The notes below the pieces were generated by a model. That model did not search any database. It was given only the letters and a program-made list of their open reading frames with translations, and had not been told where the DNA came from. DNA of 7,116 nucleotides, from positions 67,007 to 74,122 of the forward strand of contig DKEW01000015.1 in assembly GCA_002452265.1 (NCBI GenBank), given 5' to 3'. Position numbers and translations under genes: made by a program. Shown in pieces: positions 1-6,137 of the stretch. The stretch's first letter is position 1. Each line of letters begins with the position of its first letter. This DNA is from Pelobacter sp. UBA6812 (GTDB lineage Bacteria > Desulfobacterota > Desulfuromonadia > Desulfuromonadales > Syntrophotaleaceae).

Positions 1-117
1 GGGATGATCATGCTTCCGCACGGAGTGTCTATCAGGCGAAACAGACAGGCGTTCTCATGCAAACTGTTTCCTACTGACGATTCGAAGAGTGGAATCTAGA
101 AAAAGGAAGGTGAAACG
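1..117. other. 5' flank of the Fe-S protein gene; possible 3' end of an upstream gene
   Basis: No complete gene fits here. Two plus-strand frames are open from the window edge: one ends at TGA 75-77 (tail ending ...GVLMQTVSY) and the other at TAG 97-99 (tail ending ...TDDSKSGI). Either could be the C-terminus of an upstream gene cut by the window, leaving a gap of about 40 or 18 nt to the ATG at 118. Neither tail is recognisable. The stretch AAGGAAGGTG at 103-112 is a good Shine-Dalgarno sequence for the gene starting at 118. I see no clear promoter, which mildly favours the next gene being expressed from further upstream. Confidence 0.35.
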
Positions 118-1515
118 ATGGAACAATCGCATGACCAGAAAGAACAGACACCGCAAGAAATTCTCCGCAGCGTTATGCAATTGTGTGCCGACTGTGATAC
201 CTGTCGCACCATGATGGAGGAGGATTGCGCTTTTTTTATCGAACTCTATCGACTCGTCGACCAGGAAAAGGAAGAGGGAATCCCCATCCGCGAGTCGCAA
301 CTTCGTTACCTGACCGAACTCTGCACCCTCTGCGGCTTGTGTCCTTGCCCGAAAGTCCCCATGGATGTGATGGAGGCCAAGTCCCGCTATATTGAACAGG
401 AGGGGATGCCCCTTGCGACCAGCCTGCTCAACGATGTTCCGCGTATGGCTCGACTGTGCGGCACATTTCCCCGCCTGGTCAAGGCCATGCAGTCGAACGC
501 CGTCCTCGGCCCGCTGCTGCGCAAAGCGACCCGTATTCATGCCGAGCGGCAATTACCCTCTTTTCCCAAGCAGAATTTTTTCCAGTGGGCGGCGCGCGAG
601 GGCCTCGCCCGAAAGAGTGAAGGCGGGCATCAGGTTGCCTACTTTGCAGGCTGCACCGCCGGATACCTGTTTCCGCAGATCGGGCGCAGCGTGGTAGAGA
701 TTCTGCAGCACAACGGGGCATCCGTCTACGTGCCACCGCAGCAGTGTTGCGGTATGCCATACCTGGTGGAGGGGGATCGAAAACGTACCCTGAATTTGGC
801 GCAAACCAATATGCAACGCCTTCTCGAAACAATTCGCGCCGGCGATGACCTTATCTATTCCTGCCCCACTTGCGGGTTTTTCCTGAAAAGACTTCTCAAG
901 GACAGAGCTTATTATTCCGACGCATTCCAGCAGTCGGTCAACGCCGCAGAGGGCGAACTGAAGGTTCCCGCACCTGAAAAGGGCGAGGGCCAATTCTGGC
1001 ATCTTAAAAAGTTAATGTACCACGGCATCCTGAAAGACGATGGATACTTTTCTTCCATCGATCCCATGGACCGGATCCATCTGGCCGATCATCTTTTCGA
1101 TTTCGGTTTTTACCTGGCAAGCCTTCATGCAAAAGGACAACTCGTCACCGACTTTGCACCATTACCTGAGCGCATGGCGTATTTTGCCCCCTGCCACCTT
1201 CGGGAGCAAAAAATGGGGCGTCCTTATCTCGACCTGCTGAAGCTGATTCCGGAACTGGATATCGAAGCGGTCGGCAGCGATTACGACTGCTGTGGGATGG
1301 GAGGTGTTTTTGGATTCAAGGACCATTTTCATCAGAAGTCCTTGGATTTGGGAGAGCCGCTGATGAAAAAGTTTCGCGCCCACAACCCGCAGGCCATCAT
1401 CACCGACTGCATGAGTTGCAGACTACAGTTCAACCACTGCCTGCCGTATCCCGTTTATCATCCGGTCGAAGTGCTGGCCAGGGCATATAAGGGTGAAGCA
1501 TCCCGTCAAAAATAA
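118..1515 (+). CDS. Heterodisulfide reductase-related Fe-S protein with two CCG domains (GlpC/HdrB-like)
   Basis: A 465-residue, cysteine-rich, probably cytoplasmic electron-transfer protein. Two cysteine-rich N-terminal motifs come first: C23-x2-C26-x2-C29-x7-C37, then C69-x2-C72-x2-C75-x-C77-P. Two complete CCG domains follow. The first has C179, C210-C211-G and C249-x2-C252. The second has C359 (APCH), C391-C392-G and C431-x2-C434. In HdrB these CCG cysteines bind non-cubane [4Fe-4S] clusters; related proteins include GlpC (anaerobic glycerol-3-phosphate dehydrogenase), LutA and GlcF. The N-terminal spacings differ from the ferredoxin pattern CxxCxxCxxxCP, so the number of clusters there is uncertain. 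There is no signal peptide or membrane segment. The start is supported by AAGGAAGGTG six nt upstream. No dehydrogenase partner lies downstream; a partner could lie before the window. GlpC is an alternative label but unsupported without glpA/glpB. Family membership is firm; substrate and partner are unknown. Confidence 0.9.
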   Translation: MEQSHDQKEQTPQEILRSVMQLCADCDTCRTMMEEDCAFFIELYRLVDQEKEEGIPIRESQLRYLTELCTLCGLCPCPKVPMDVMEAKSRYIEQEGMPLATSLLNDVPRMARLCGTFPRLVKAMQSNAVLGPLLRKATRIHAERQLPSFPKQNFFQWAAREGLARKSEGGHQVAYFAGCTAGYLFPQIGRSVVEILQHNGASVYVPPQQCCGMPYLVEGDRKRTLNLAQTNMQRLLETIRAGDDLIYSCPTCGFFLKRLLKDRAYYSDAFQQSVNAAEGELKVPAPEKGEGQFWHLKKLMYHGILKDDGYFSSIDPMDRIHLADHLFDFGFYLASLHAKGQLVTDFAPLPERMAYFAPCHLREQKMGRPYLDLLKLIPELDIEAVGSDYDCCGMGGVFGFKDHFHQKSLDLGEPLMKKFRAHNPQAIITDCMSCRLQFNHCLPYPVYHPVEVLARAYKGEASRQK

Positions 1516-1627
1516 TCGGGTCTTCAACCAAAACAAAGGCTATCGGCTTTTTAAAAACATTCTTCGTTGGGATTACGGGACCACTGGTCTTATCTGAAGG
1601 ACAAACAACCAGGGATAAATGACGATT

Positions 1628-2719
1628 TTATCGCCCCAGCATAATACCGAGCTGTTCTGCAGTCCATACCAGGTTACCGGAGGGATCAACCAGGTTCTGA
1701 CCGCTTACAGCTTGGTCGATGGGAACGGATACGACATTGCGACCACGCAGGGCAACCATGTGACCGAACTCTTCTTGCTCAATCAGTTCCACGGCGCGCA
1801 CTCCAAAACGGCTCGCCAGAATGCGGTCAAATGGTGAGGGTGTACCGCCACGTTGCGTATGACCCAGCACTACGACCCGTGTCTCCAAGCCCTTGCGCCG
1901 TTCGATTTCACCTGCCACATAATGGCCGATACCGCCGAGTCGCTCAAGTCCATGGGTTTCCATCGCAGACGCCTGCACCACTTTCCGCCCCCCTTTTGGA
2001 AAGGCCCCTTCGGCCACAACAATGATGGAAAAGCGGCTGCCTTCCTGGCGTCTGCGCATAATGTGGTTGCAGACCAGGTCAAGATCGAAGGGAATTTCCG
2101 GTAGCAGTATGACCTCGGCAGATCCGGCGATCCCCGATTCCAGAGCGATCCAGCCGGCATCCCTCCCCATGACCTCCACAACCATAACGCGATGATGACT
2201 TTCCGCTGTGGTCTGTAACCGATCGAGGGCTTCGGTAACAATGCCAACAGCGGTATTGTAGCCAAAAGTAACGTCCGTTTCCTGCAGATCGTTATCGATG
2301 GTCTTGGGAACCCCAATCACAGGCACCCCGAGGTGACTCAACCGCTGGGCAATCTTAAGTGTTCCGTCACCACCAACCGCAACAAGTGCTTCAGCACCAA
2401 GTCGGCGAAAATTATCCACCACTCTTTGCGAAACGTCTGACAAAACCACTGTTCCATCGGCTTGGGTAACAGGATAGCGAAAGGGATTCCCCCGGTTGCT
2501 GGTCCCCAGAATCGTCCCACCCAGCGGCAAGATGCCGCGTACCGAATGAAGATCGAGTTCGCGACAGTGCGGCCCGTCGGCCAAACCATCAAACCCGTCT
2601 TCAATGCCCAACACGCGCCAACCACGCTGTAATACTGCGGCACGCACCACACCACGGATAACACCATTCAGACCGGGGCAATCTCCTCCGCCATTCAGTA
2701 TCGCGATGCAACGGCTCAT
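1628..2719 (-). CDS. pfkA: 6-phosphofructokinase, group III (mixed-substrate) type, probably ATP-dependent
   Basis: Phosphorylates fructose 6-phosphate to fructose 1,6-bisphosphate, the committed step of glycolysis, in the cytoplasm. Visible family motifs (363-residue form): the N-terminal nucleotide loop NGGGDCPGLN (9-18), GTSNRGNPF (72-80), GGDGT (116-120), PKTIDND (138-144) with catalytic D142, MGRDAGW (184-190), AEGAF (236-240, with E237) and GHTQRGG (286-292). The residue equivalent to E. coli G104 is Gly (G119), as in ATP enzymes, whereas the E. coli G124 equivalent is Lys (K139). This Gly/Lys pair is known from group III actinobacterial ATP-PFKs; PPi-dependent enzymes usually have Asp at the first site. 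I chose ATG 2717-2719 because GGGGA lies 8 nt upstream and the protein then begins MSRCIAILNGGGD, as in the family. An in-frame ATG at 2732-2734 would add five residues (MGNKF) but has no ribosome site and sits almost at the predicted transcription start. It converges on the Fe-S gene across 112 bp. Symbol pfkA is by function; pfp is sometimes used for this subfamily. Confidence 0.95.
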   Translation of the reverse strand: MSRCIAILNGGGDCPGLNGVIRGVVRAAVLQRGWRVLGIEDGFDGLADGPHCRELDLHSVRGILPLGGTILGTSNRGNPFRYPVTQADGTVVLSDVSQRVVDNFRRLGAEALVAVGGDGTLKIAQRLSHLGVPVIGVPKTIDNDLQETDVTFGYNTAVGIVTEALDRLQTTAESHHRVMVVEVMGRDAGWIALESGIAGSAEVILLPEIPFDLDLVCNHIMRRRQEGSRFSIIVVAEGAFPKGGRKVVQASAMETHGLERLGGIGHYVAGEIERRKGLETRVVVLGHTQRGGTPSPFDRILASRFGVRAVELIEQEEFGHMVALRGRNVVSVPIDQAVSGQNLVDPSGNLVWTAEQLGIMLGR

Positions 2720-2745
2720 AAATTTATTCCCCATCCGGATAAACG

Positions 2746-2774
2746 CTAAAAGTGATATCGGAGAAATACGTCAA
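2746..2774 (-). promoter_or_regulatory. Candidate sigma70 promoter for the phosphofructokinase gene
   Basis: Read on the minus strand, TTGACG (2769-2774, 5 of 6 matches to the -35 consensus) is followed after exactly 17 bp by TTTTAG (2746-2751, only 3 of 6 matches to the -10). Transcription would start near 2739, giving a leader of about 20 nt that contains GGGGA and the ATG at 2719. The weak -10 makes this tentative. Confidence 0.35.
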
Positions 2775-2857
2775 CATTAATCTCTAAATGCCACGGCACC
2801 ACAATCCCAAAAACAACCTGCAAGCTCATAGGTCGTTTATATATGGATACGGAGAAA

Positions 2858-2880
2858 CAAGAGATAAAGAGCCCCTCTTG
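2858..2880 (-). terminator. Weak candidate terminator after the ROK kinase gene
   Basis: Just past the ROK stop codon the minus strand reads CAAGAG (2880-2875), an 11-nt loop, then CTCTTG (2863-2858), followed by TTTCTCC. A competing smaller hairpin, AAGAG-GGG-CTCTT, uses 2867-2879. Stems are 5-6 bp and the U tract is short and interrupted, so termination would be inefficient at best. Its position between the ROK kinase and a gene with its own candidate promoter fits a transcription boundary. Confidence 0.3.
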
Positions 2881-2885
2881 TAATA

Positions 2886-3848
2886 TTATGCAACCTCTTT
2901 GAACATCTCGCGTATTGCATGAGCGGCCCCAAGTATCCCTGCCTTGTCCCCCAAAGCGGCCGGCACCACTTTCATCCGGCGAGCGACGATTGCAAACGCC
3001 CGATTTTCGATCTCTTCACGAAGGGATGGCATAATCAGGTCAAGATTGGCACTGACGCCTCCACCGATGACAGCACCCTCAAGATTGAGAAAGTTGGCGA
3101 TACCGGCGAGGACCTGCCCCAGATAGCGGCCGGCAGACTCACAAGCGCCCAGCGCGGCGGGATGACCACTCACAGCAGCGACAGCCACCTCTTCCGCAGT
3201 GCAGGGCTTAATCGAAGGATGGCTACCCTGACCACTGTAATGATTAGACAACTCCAGACATGTCCTGACGATAGCGGGCCCGGAAGCATACTGTTCCAAA
3301 CATCCATACGCACCGCAACCGCAAAGACGCCCCCGCGGTTCAACAGTAATATGCCCCAACTCACCTGCTGCCCCATCGGCTCCGGTCCAAAGCTGGCGAT
3401 TGATAATAAGACCACCACCTACACCGGTGCCCAGAGTCACCATGACAAAATTGGAAAATTCCTGACCGGCGCCCCACCGGGCTTCCCCTAAGGCTATGGC
3501 ATTGGCATCATTGACAATCCGAACCGGCAGTCGCAACTGGCTAACGAGCTGATCCGCCATCGCGAACCCATTTAACGCCGGAAGATTCGGTGACACATGC
3601 ACGAAACCTTCTTTTTCCACAATACCGGGGAACCCAAGACCCAGCCCTTCAAGAGCATAGCCCTGCTGCCTGCCTTCATCTATCAATTCCCGGCAAAAAC
3701 CGACAAAACGCGACCAAAAGCTATCGAAACCCGCATCAATCCTGGTTTTGATGCTACGCTGAAAACAAAGTTGTCCATCGCCAGCCACCACGGCGCCGCG
3801 ACAATTTGTTCCACCCAGGTCTATTCCGATGACGGCTGGCTGCTTCAT
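2886..3848 (-). CDS. ROK-family sugar kinase, probably glucokinase
   Basis: A 320-residue cytoplasmic ATP-dependent sugar kinase, most likely acting on glucose to give glucose 6-phosphate. The order of motifs is complete for the ROK family: phosphate loop DLGGTN (10-15), NDANA (113-117) with catalytic base D114, TLGTGVGGG (138-146), ELGH (163-166) and the zinc motif CGCGAYGCLEQ (176-186). H166, C176, C178 and C183 are the expected zinc ligands and E185 the sugar-contacting Glu. IGGGVS (261-266) is the C-terminal adenosine-binding segment. There is no N-terminal helix-turn-helix, so it is an enzyme and not a NagC/XylR-type repressor. The ATG overlaps the exbD-like stop as ATGA (3845-3848), and no Shine-Dalgarno sequence is visible upstream, so translation is probably coupled to that gene. 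Phosphofructokinase follows 166 bp downstream on the same strand. N-acetylmannosamine, fructose or another sugar remain possible substrates, because ROK specificity cannot be read from these motifs alone. Confidence 0.92.
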   Translation of the reverse strand: MKQPAVIGIDLGGTNCRGAVVAGDGQLCFQRSIKTRIDAGFDSFWSRFVGFCRELIDEGRQQGYALEGLGLGFPGIVEKEGFVHVSPNLPALNGFAMADQLVSQLRLPVRIVNDANAIALGEARWGAGQEFSNFVMVTLGTGVGGGLIINRQLWTGADGAAGELGHITVEPRGRLCGCGAYGCLEQYASGPAIVRTCLELSNHYSGQGSHPSIKPCTAEEVAVAAVSGHPAALGACESAGRYLGQVLAGIANFLNLEGAVIGGGVSANLDLIMPSLREEIENRAFAIVARRMKVVPAALGDKAGILGAAHAIREMFKEVA

Positions 3849-4255
3849 GGCGTTTTAGCGTACTCGGTAGCGATAGCCAGGGTTTTGAATTGGGCAGCCT
3901 TGGCCATGTCCATCAGCCGTACCACTTCACCGTGGCGAGCATCACGATCAGCCAACAAAACAAAGGTCATTTGTTTGGCTTCAGCCCCATAGGCACGCAA
4001 GCGATATTCAAGCTCCTCGCGTGTCACCTTATCCTTACCTATGGAAATTTCTCCGGACTTCGACAAATAAACTTTTATTTCGCGCACTTCAGGCTTAGAC
4101 GCCTGCGAAGAAGACTCGGGCAATTTTACATCGATGCCAGGTGCTTCCACAAAAGTGGTGGAAATCATGAAAAAAATCAGCAAAAGAAAAACCACATCGA
4201 CCATGGAAGTCAGGTCGACCCGTGGCTCTTCACGTTTTTTACGTAAGAAAGCCAT
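3845..4255 (-). CDS. exbD: ExbD/TolR-family proton-channel subunit
   Basis: A 136-residue inner-membrane protein with the standard ExbD/TolR layout: a short basic cytoplasmic N-terminus (MAFLRKKREEP), one transmembrane helix at about 15-33, and a periplasmic domain ending TEYAKTP. D20 in the helix (SMVDVVFLL) matches the essential proton-carrying Asp of the family (E. coli ExbD D25). With the ExbB-like partner it would convert proton flow into mechanical work on a periplasmic or outer-membrane partner. It starts 3 nt after the exbB-like stop, with GGGGGA 7 nt upstream of the ATG as ribosome site, and its TGA overlaps the ATG of the ROK kinase. The length is typical. ExbD, TolR and AglS-like subunits cannot be separated reliably from sequence alone. 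No tonB, tolA, tolB or pal lies nearby, so the symbol marks the family rather than a proven iron-uptake role. Confidence 0.9.
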   Translation of the reverse strand: MAFLRKKREEPRVDLTSMVDVVFLLLIFFMISTTFVEAPGIDVKLPESSSQASKPEVREIKVYLSKSGEISIGKDKVTREELEYRLRAYGAEAKQMTFVLLADRDARHGEVVRLMDMAKAAQFKTLAIATEYAKTP

Positions 4256-4258
4256 GGG

Positions 4259-4858
4259 TTAATCCCCCAGCAGATCGACAAGGTGCAGGGAACTTTCCTC
4301 CATTTTGAGCACCATGTGATCCAGGCGACTGGTCAAATACTTGTGAAGAAGAATGGTTGGGATAGCTACAGACAAGCCGGCGGCGGTGGTAATCAGGGCT
4401 TCCGATATGCCGCCACCAAGGGTTTCCGGCGTTCCCGTGCCAGCGGTCGCTATCACGGTGAAAGCCCGAATCATACCAAGTACGGTTCCAAGCAACCCGA
4501 GCAAGGGAGATATCGTGGCCATAGTGCCAAGCAAACCCAGGAAGCGTTCCAAAGGAGCTGCCTCCCGGCTACCCGTTTCCTCAACGACGGTTTTTATCTG
4601 ATCGCGCGTACGGCCATGAGCCCGCAATGCCGACAGTAATATGCGCGACAAGGGAGTATCGCTGCGCTGGCATACAACAATCGCCTCTTCGATGCGACCT
4701 TTCATTACCAGTTGTTCAACCTCGCGGACCAGTTGATCACGTCCCCTCCCTACGCGAAAAAAAGTCCATAGACGTTCGAAAAAGATGGCCATTGCCATAA
4801 TCGAACACATAAGAATGGGATACATGAGGGGGCCACCCTTTTGAAAAATTTCCAGCAT
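4259..4858 (-). CDS. exbB: ExbB/TolQ/MotA-family proton-channel subunit
   Basis: A 199-residue inner-membrane protein, the multi-helix partner of the ExbD-like subunit. Transmembrane segment 1 is at about 10-30 (after the KGGPLMYPI start typical of the family). A cytoplasmic loop with the RxLxxAL-like stretch and a conserved E-x-G region follows (about 35-105). Segments 2 and 3 lie at about 107-137 and 152-173. The hallmark channel motifs are present: ISPLLGLLGTVLGMI (116-130) and GISEALITTAAGLSVAIP (150-167). E. coli ExbB is longer (about 244 residues); this compact form is common in deltaproteobacteria and Bacteroidetes. The start has AAAGGAA about 10 nt upstream. It is the first gene of the unit exbB-exbD-ROK kinase; I see no convincing promoter in the gap before it. 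TolQ or an adventurous-motility motor subunit are alternative roles. Confidence 0.9.
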   Translation of the reverse strand: MLEIFQKGGPLMYPILMCSIMAMAIFFERLWTFFRVGRGRDQLVREVEQLVMKGRIEEAIVVCQRSDTPLSRILLSALRAHGRTRDQIKTVVEETGSREAAPLERFLGLLGTMATISPLLGLLGTVLGMIRAFTVIATAGTGTPETLGGGISEALITTAAGLSVAIPTILLHKYLTSRLDHMVLKMEESSLHLVDLLGD

Positions 4859-4917
4859 GGTTGACGCGTTCCTTTCAGAAAAGAATAAGGCACGTAAAGT
4901 AATTTGACTTGCAGAAA

Positions 4918-5009
4918 GGTAATTTTACCGCAGAGACCGCGGAGCTTACAGAGTCCAAAATGAAAACATATGGTGCACCGCAGGCCTGCCGTTTTGGCTT
5001 CAGCGGTAA
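4918..5009. repeat. Small repeat-like element: three 9-bp units inside a 7-bp inverted repeat
   Basis: Three consecutive 9-mers are visible: ACCGCAGAG (4927-4935), ACCGCGGAG (4936-4944) and CTTACAGAG (4945-4953). The block opens with TTACCGC (4925-4931), whose exact inverted copy GCGGTAA lies at 5003-5009. The pairing extends imperfectly inwards: GAG with TTC, then CC with GG. The palindrome GCAGGCCTGC (4980-4989) sits inside, and GGTAATTTTACC (4918-4929) overlaps the left edge. CGCAGAG/CGCGGAG-type units resemble short dispersed intergenic repeats that I recall from many deltaproteobacterial genomes, but a copy number cannot be judged from one window. No coding frame of note crosses it. Confidence 0.45.
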
Positions 5010-5016
5010 GGATTCA

Positions 5017-5051
5017 TGACTTGAATAACGATAAGAATACCTAACAAGTCA
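5017..5051. repeat. 7-bp inverted repeat downstream of the HIT gene
   Basis: TGACTTG (5017-5023) and CAAGTCA (5045-5051) are perfect inverted copies around a 21-nt AT-rich centre. A third TGACTTG, in direct orientation, occurs at 4905-4911 near the exbB start. On the minus strand no U tract follows, so this is not a standard intrinsic terminator. It could be a protein-binding site or chance. Confidence 0.3.
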
Positions 5052-5076
5052 CATGAAGTATAATCATCTATCGTGT

Positions 5077-5571
5077 TTATTTTATTGAATTAAAACCATC
5101 AAGCAGGATCCCGTAAGTCTCTTCCAAGTGTTGCGGTATGACGCGTACATCCGCGAATACCGGCATAAAATTGGTGTCGCCTGTCCAACGCGGCACAATA
5201 TGCATATGCAGATGTTCGGCGAGCCCGGCACCGGCAATCTTGCCAAGATTGATCCCGACATTGTAGCCCTGGGGTTTCAGACATTCCTGCATGACAATAC
5301 GACATTTTCGCAACAACTGAAACATCTCGTCCTGCTCCTCTGGTTCCAGATCGAGAATGTCAGGAATATGCCGATAGGGAGCAATAAGCAGATGACCATT
5401 TGTGTATGGATATTTGTTCATAACCACGAAGGCGTGCTGACCGCGCCAGAGAATCAATCTCTGAGCATCTTGCCCCTCGATATCACGCACACAGAAAACA
5501 CAGCAATCTGTGGCTTGCTTATCCTTGCATTCAAGATAGGTCATGCGCCAGGGCGCCCAAAGATGCTTCAT
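5077..5571 (-). CDS. HIT-family (histidine triad) nucleotide hydrolase or phosphorylase
   Basis: A 164-residue soluble protein with the complete HIT active site EHLHMHIVPRW (119-129). H120, H122 and H124 form the triad and H122 should be the nucleophile. NVGINLGKIAGAGLAEH (104-120) is the usual glycine-rich phosphate-binding stretch before it. The N-terminus LWAPWRMTYL (4-13) and the following CVFC pair (C24, C27) are typical of the bacterial Ap4A-phosphorylase-like/HIT subgroup; C24, C27, H68 and H120 are plausible zinc ligands, as in that subgroup. Likely substrates are dinucleoside polyphosphates such as Ap4A, or adenylated compounds, but the exact one cannot be told. Start ATG 5569-5571 has AAGGGGTG about 7 nt upstream. 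It lies 13 nt after the metallophosphoesterase stop, and that ribosome site abuts the stop, so the two are almost certainly co-transcribed. Length is normal for the subgroup. Confidence 0.92.
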   Translation of the reverse strand: MKHLWAPWRMTYLECKDKQATDCCVFCVRDIEGQDAQRLILWRGQHAFVVMNKYPYTNGHLLIAPYRHIPDILDLEPEEQDEMFQLLRKCRIVMQECLKPQGYNVGINLGKIAGAGLAEHLHMHIVPRWTGDTNFMPVFADVRVIPQHLEETYGILLDGFNSIK

Positions 5572-5584
5572 AGAGTTTCACCCC

Positions 5585-6094
5585 TTATCCAAGAGATTCC
5601 TCTTCAAGGGTCAAAATAGTCCCCCGAATCCCTGTATCATCAAATTCCAACAACCCTACACTTGGAGAAAACCCGCCTCGCGGACTGGTGGCACTGCCGG
5701 GGTTGAACAATAACAGCCCCCTATAACGACAACAATCCGGCATGTGGGAATGTCCATAAACGAGACAGTCAAGTTCATCTGCGTCAAATTCCTTTGCCAT
5801 GCGTGGACCGAGATCTTCCGGAGGCCCCCAGCCATGTATCAGCCCGACTTTATAACCTTCCACCTCGAGCACCTTGCGCGAAGGAAAGCAAACGGCTGCA
5901 GGGTCCATATTCCCCCGCACTGCATGAATAATACGCGGCTTAAAAGCATACAATAGTTCCTGATCTACCAGGTCACCCGCATGCAGAATCATATCCACGT
6001 CGTGAAATACCTTACGATCAAGCACATCCAGAAACCTGGCATAACTTATGGCGTGGCGAATATGCGTATCGGAAATTACGCCAATTTTGAACAT
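5585..6094 (-). CDS. YfcE/MJ0936-type metallophosphoesterase
   Basis: A 169-residue cytoplasmic calcineurin-like phosphodiesterase or phosphatase binding two metal ions. All five metal-site blocks are present in order: SDTH (8-11; D9, H11), GD (40-41; D41), GNMD (61-64; N62), HG (87-88; H87) and GHSH (114-117; H115, H117). NPGS (131-134) is the usual C-terminal signature of the subfamily. The third block is GNMD where YfcE and MJ0936 have GNCD; the Asn ligand is kept, so activity is expected. I start at ATG 6092-6094 because it gives MFKIGVISDTH, as in relatives, with GAAGG about 10 nt upstream. A TTG at 6125-6127 could add 11 residues but its only ribosome-like sequence is too close. It leads a two-gene operon with the HIT protein. 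Family members hydrolyse bis-pNPP and other phosphodiesters in vitro; the natural substrate is generally unknown. Confidence 0.92.
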   Translation of the reverse strand: MFKIGVISDTHIRHAISYARFLDVLDRKVFHDVDMILHAGDLVDQELLYAFKPRIIHAVRGNMDPAAVCFPSRKVLEVEGYKVGLIHGWGPPEDLGPRMAKEFDADELDCLVYGHSHMPDCCRYRGLLLFNPGSATSPRGGFSPSVGLLEFDDTGIRGTILTLEEESLG

Positions 6095-6137
6095 AGCCTT
6101 ATAACCTTCAACATCAGAAAGAGCCAAACCTCACGTT

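Noticed and set aside
55..552. 165-codon minus-strand open frame
   Set aside because: It lies opposite the Fe-S protein gene, has no recognisable motif, and the plus-strand frame is a well-conserved family.
553..1002. 149-codon minus-strand open frame
   Set aside because: Antisense to the CCG region of the Fe-S protein; no motif or ribosome site.
1535..1551. Terminator AAAGGC-TATCG-GCTTTT after the Fe-S gene
   Set aside because: The stem is six pairs including one G-U, mostly A-T, and the T run is part of the stem; too weak to call. An ACCAG/CTGGT pairing nearby (around 1584-1613) is only 5 bp.
2732..2734. Upstream ATG as the phosphofructokinase start
   Set aside because: No Shine-Dalgarno sequence precedes it, whereas the ATG at 2717-2719 has GGGGA 8 nt upstream and gives the family-typical N-terminus.
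2919..3491. 190-codon plus-strand open frame
   Set aside because: Opposite the ROK kinase, whose complete motif set shows the minus strand is coding; the composition is shadow-like.
3597..4246. Plus-strand open frames of 131 and 118 codons opposite the ROK kinase start and exbD
   Set aside because: They overlap genes with clear family motifs and show no domain.
4922..4927. TAAAAT (minus strand) as -10 for exbB
   Set aside because: It matches the -10 consensus at 5 of 6 positions, but no acceptable -35 is found at 16-18 bp, so no promoter is called.
5128..5619. 163-codon plus-strand open frame
   Set aside because: Antisense to the HIT gene; the HIT triad is intact on the minus strand.
6125..6127. 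TTG as the phosphoesterase start
   Set aside because: The adjacent GAGG is only about one nt away, and the family begins at M(F)KIGVISDTH.
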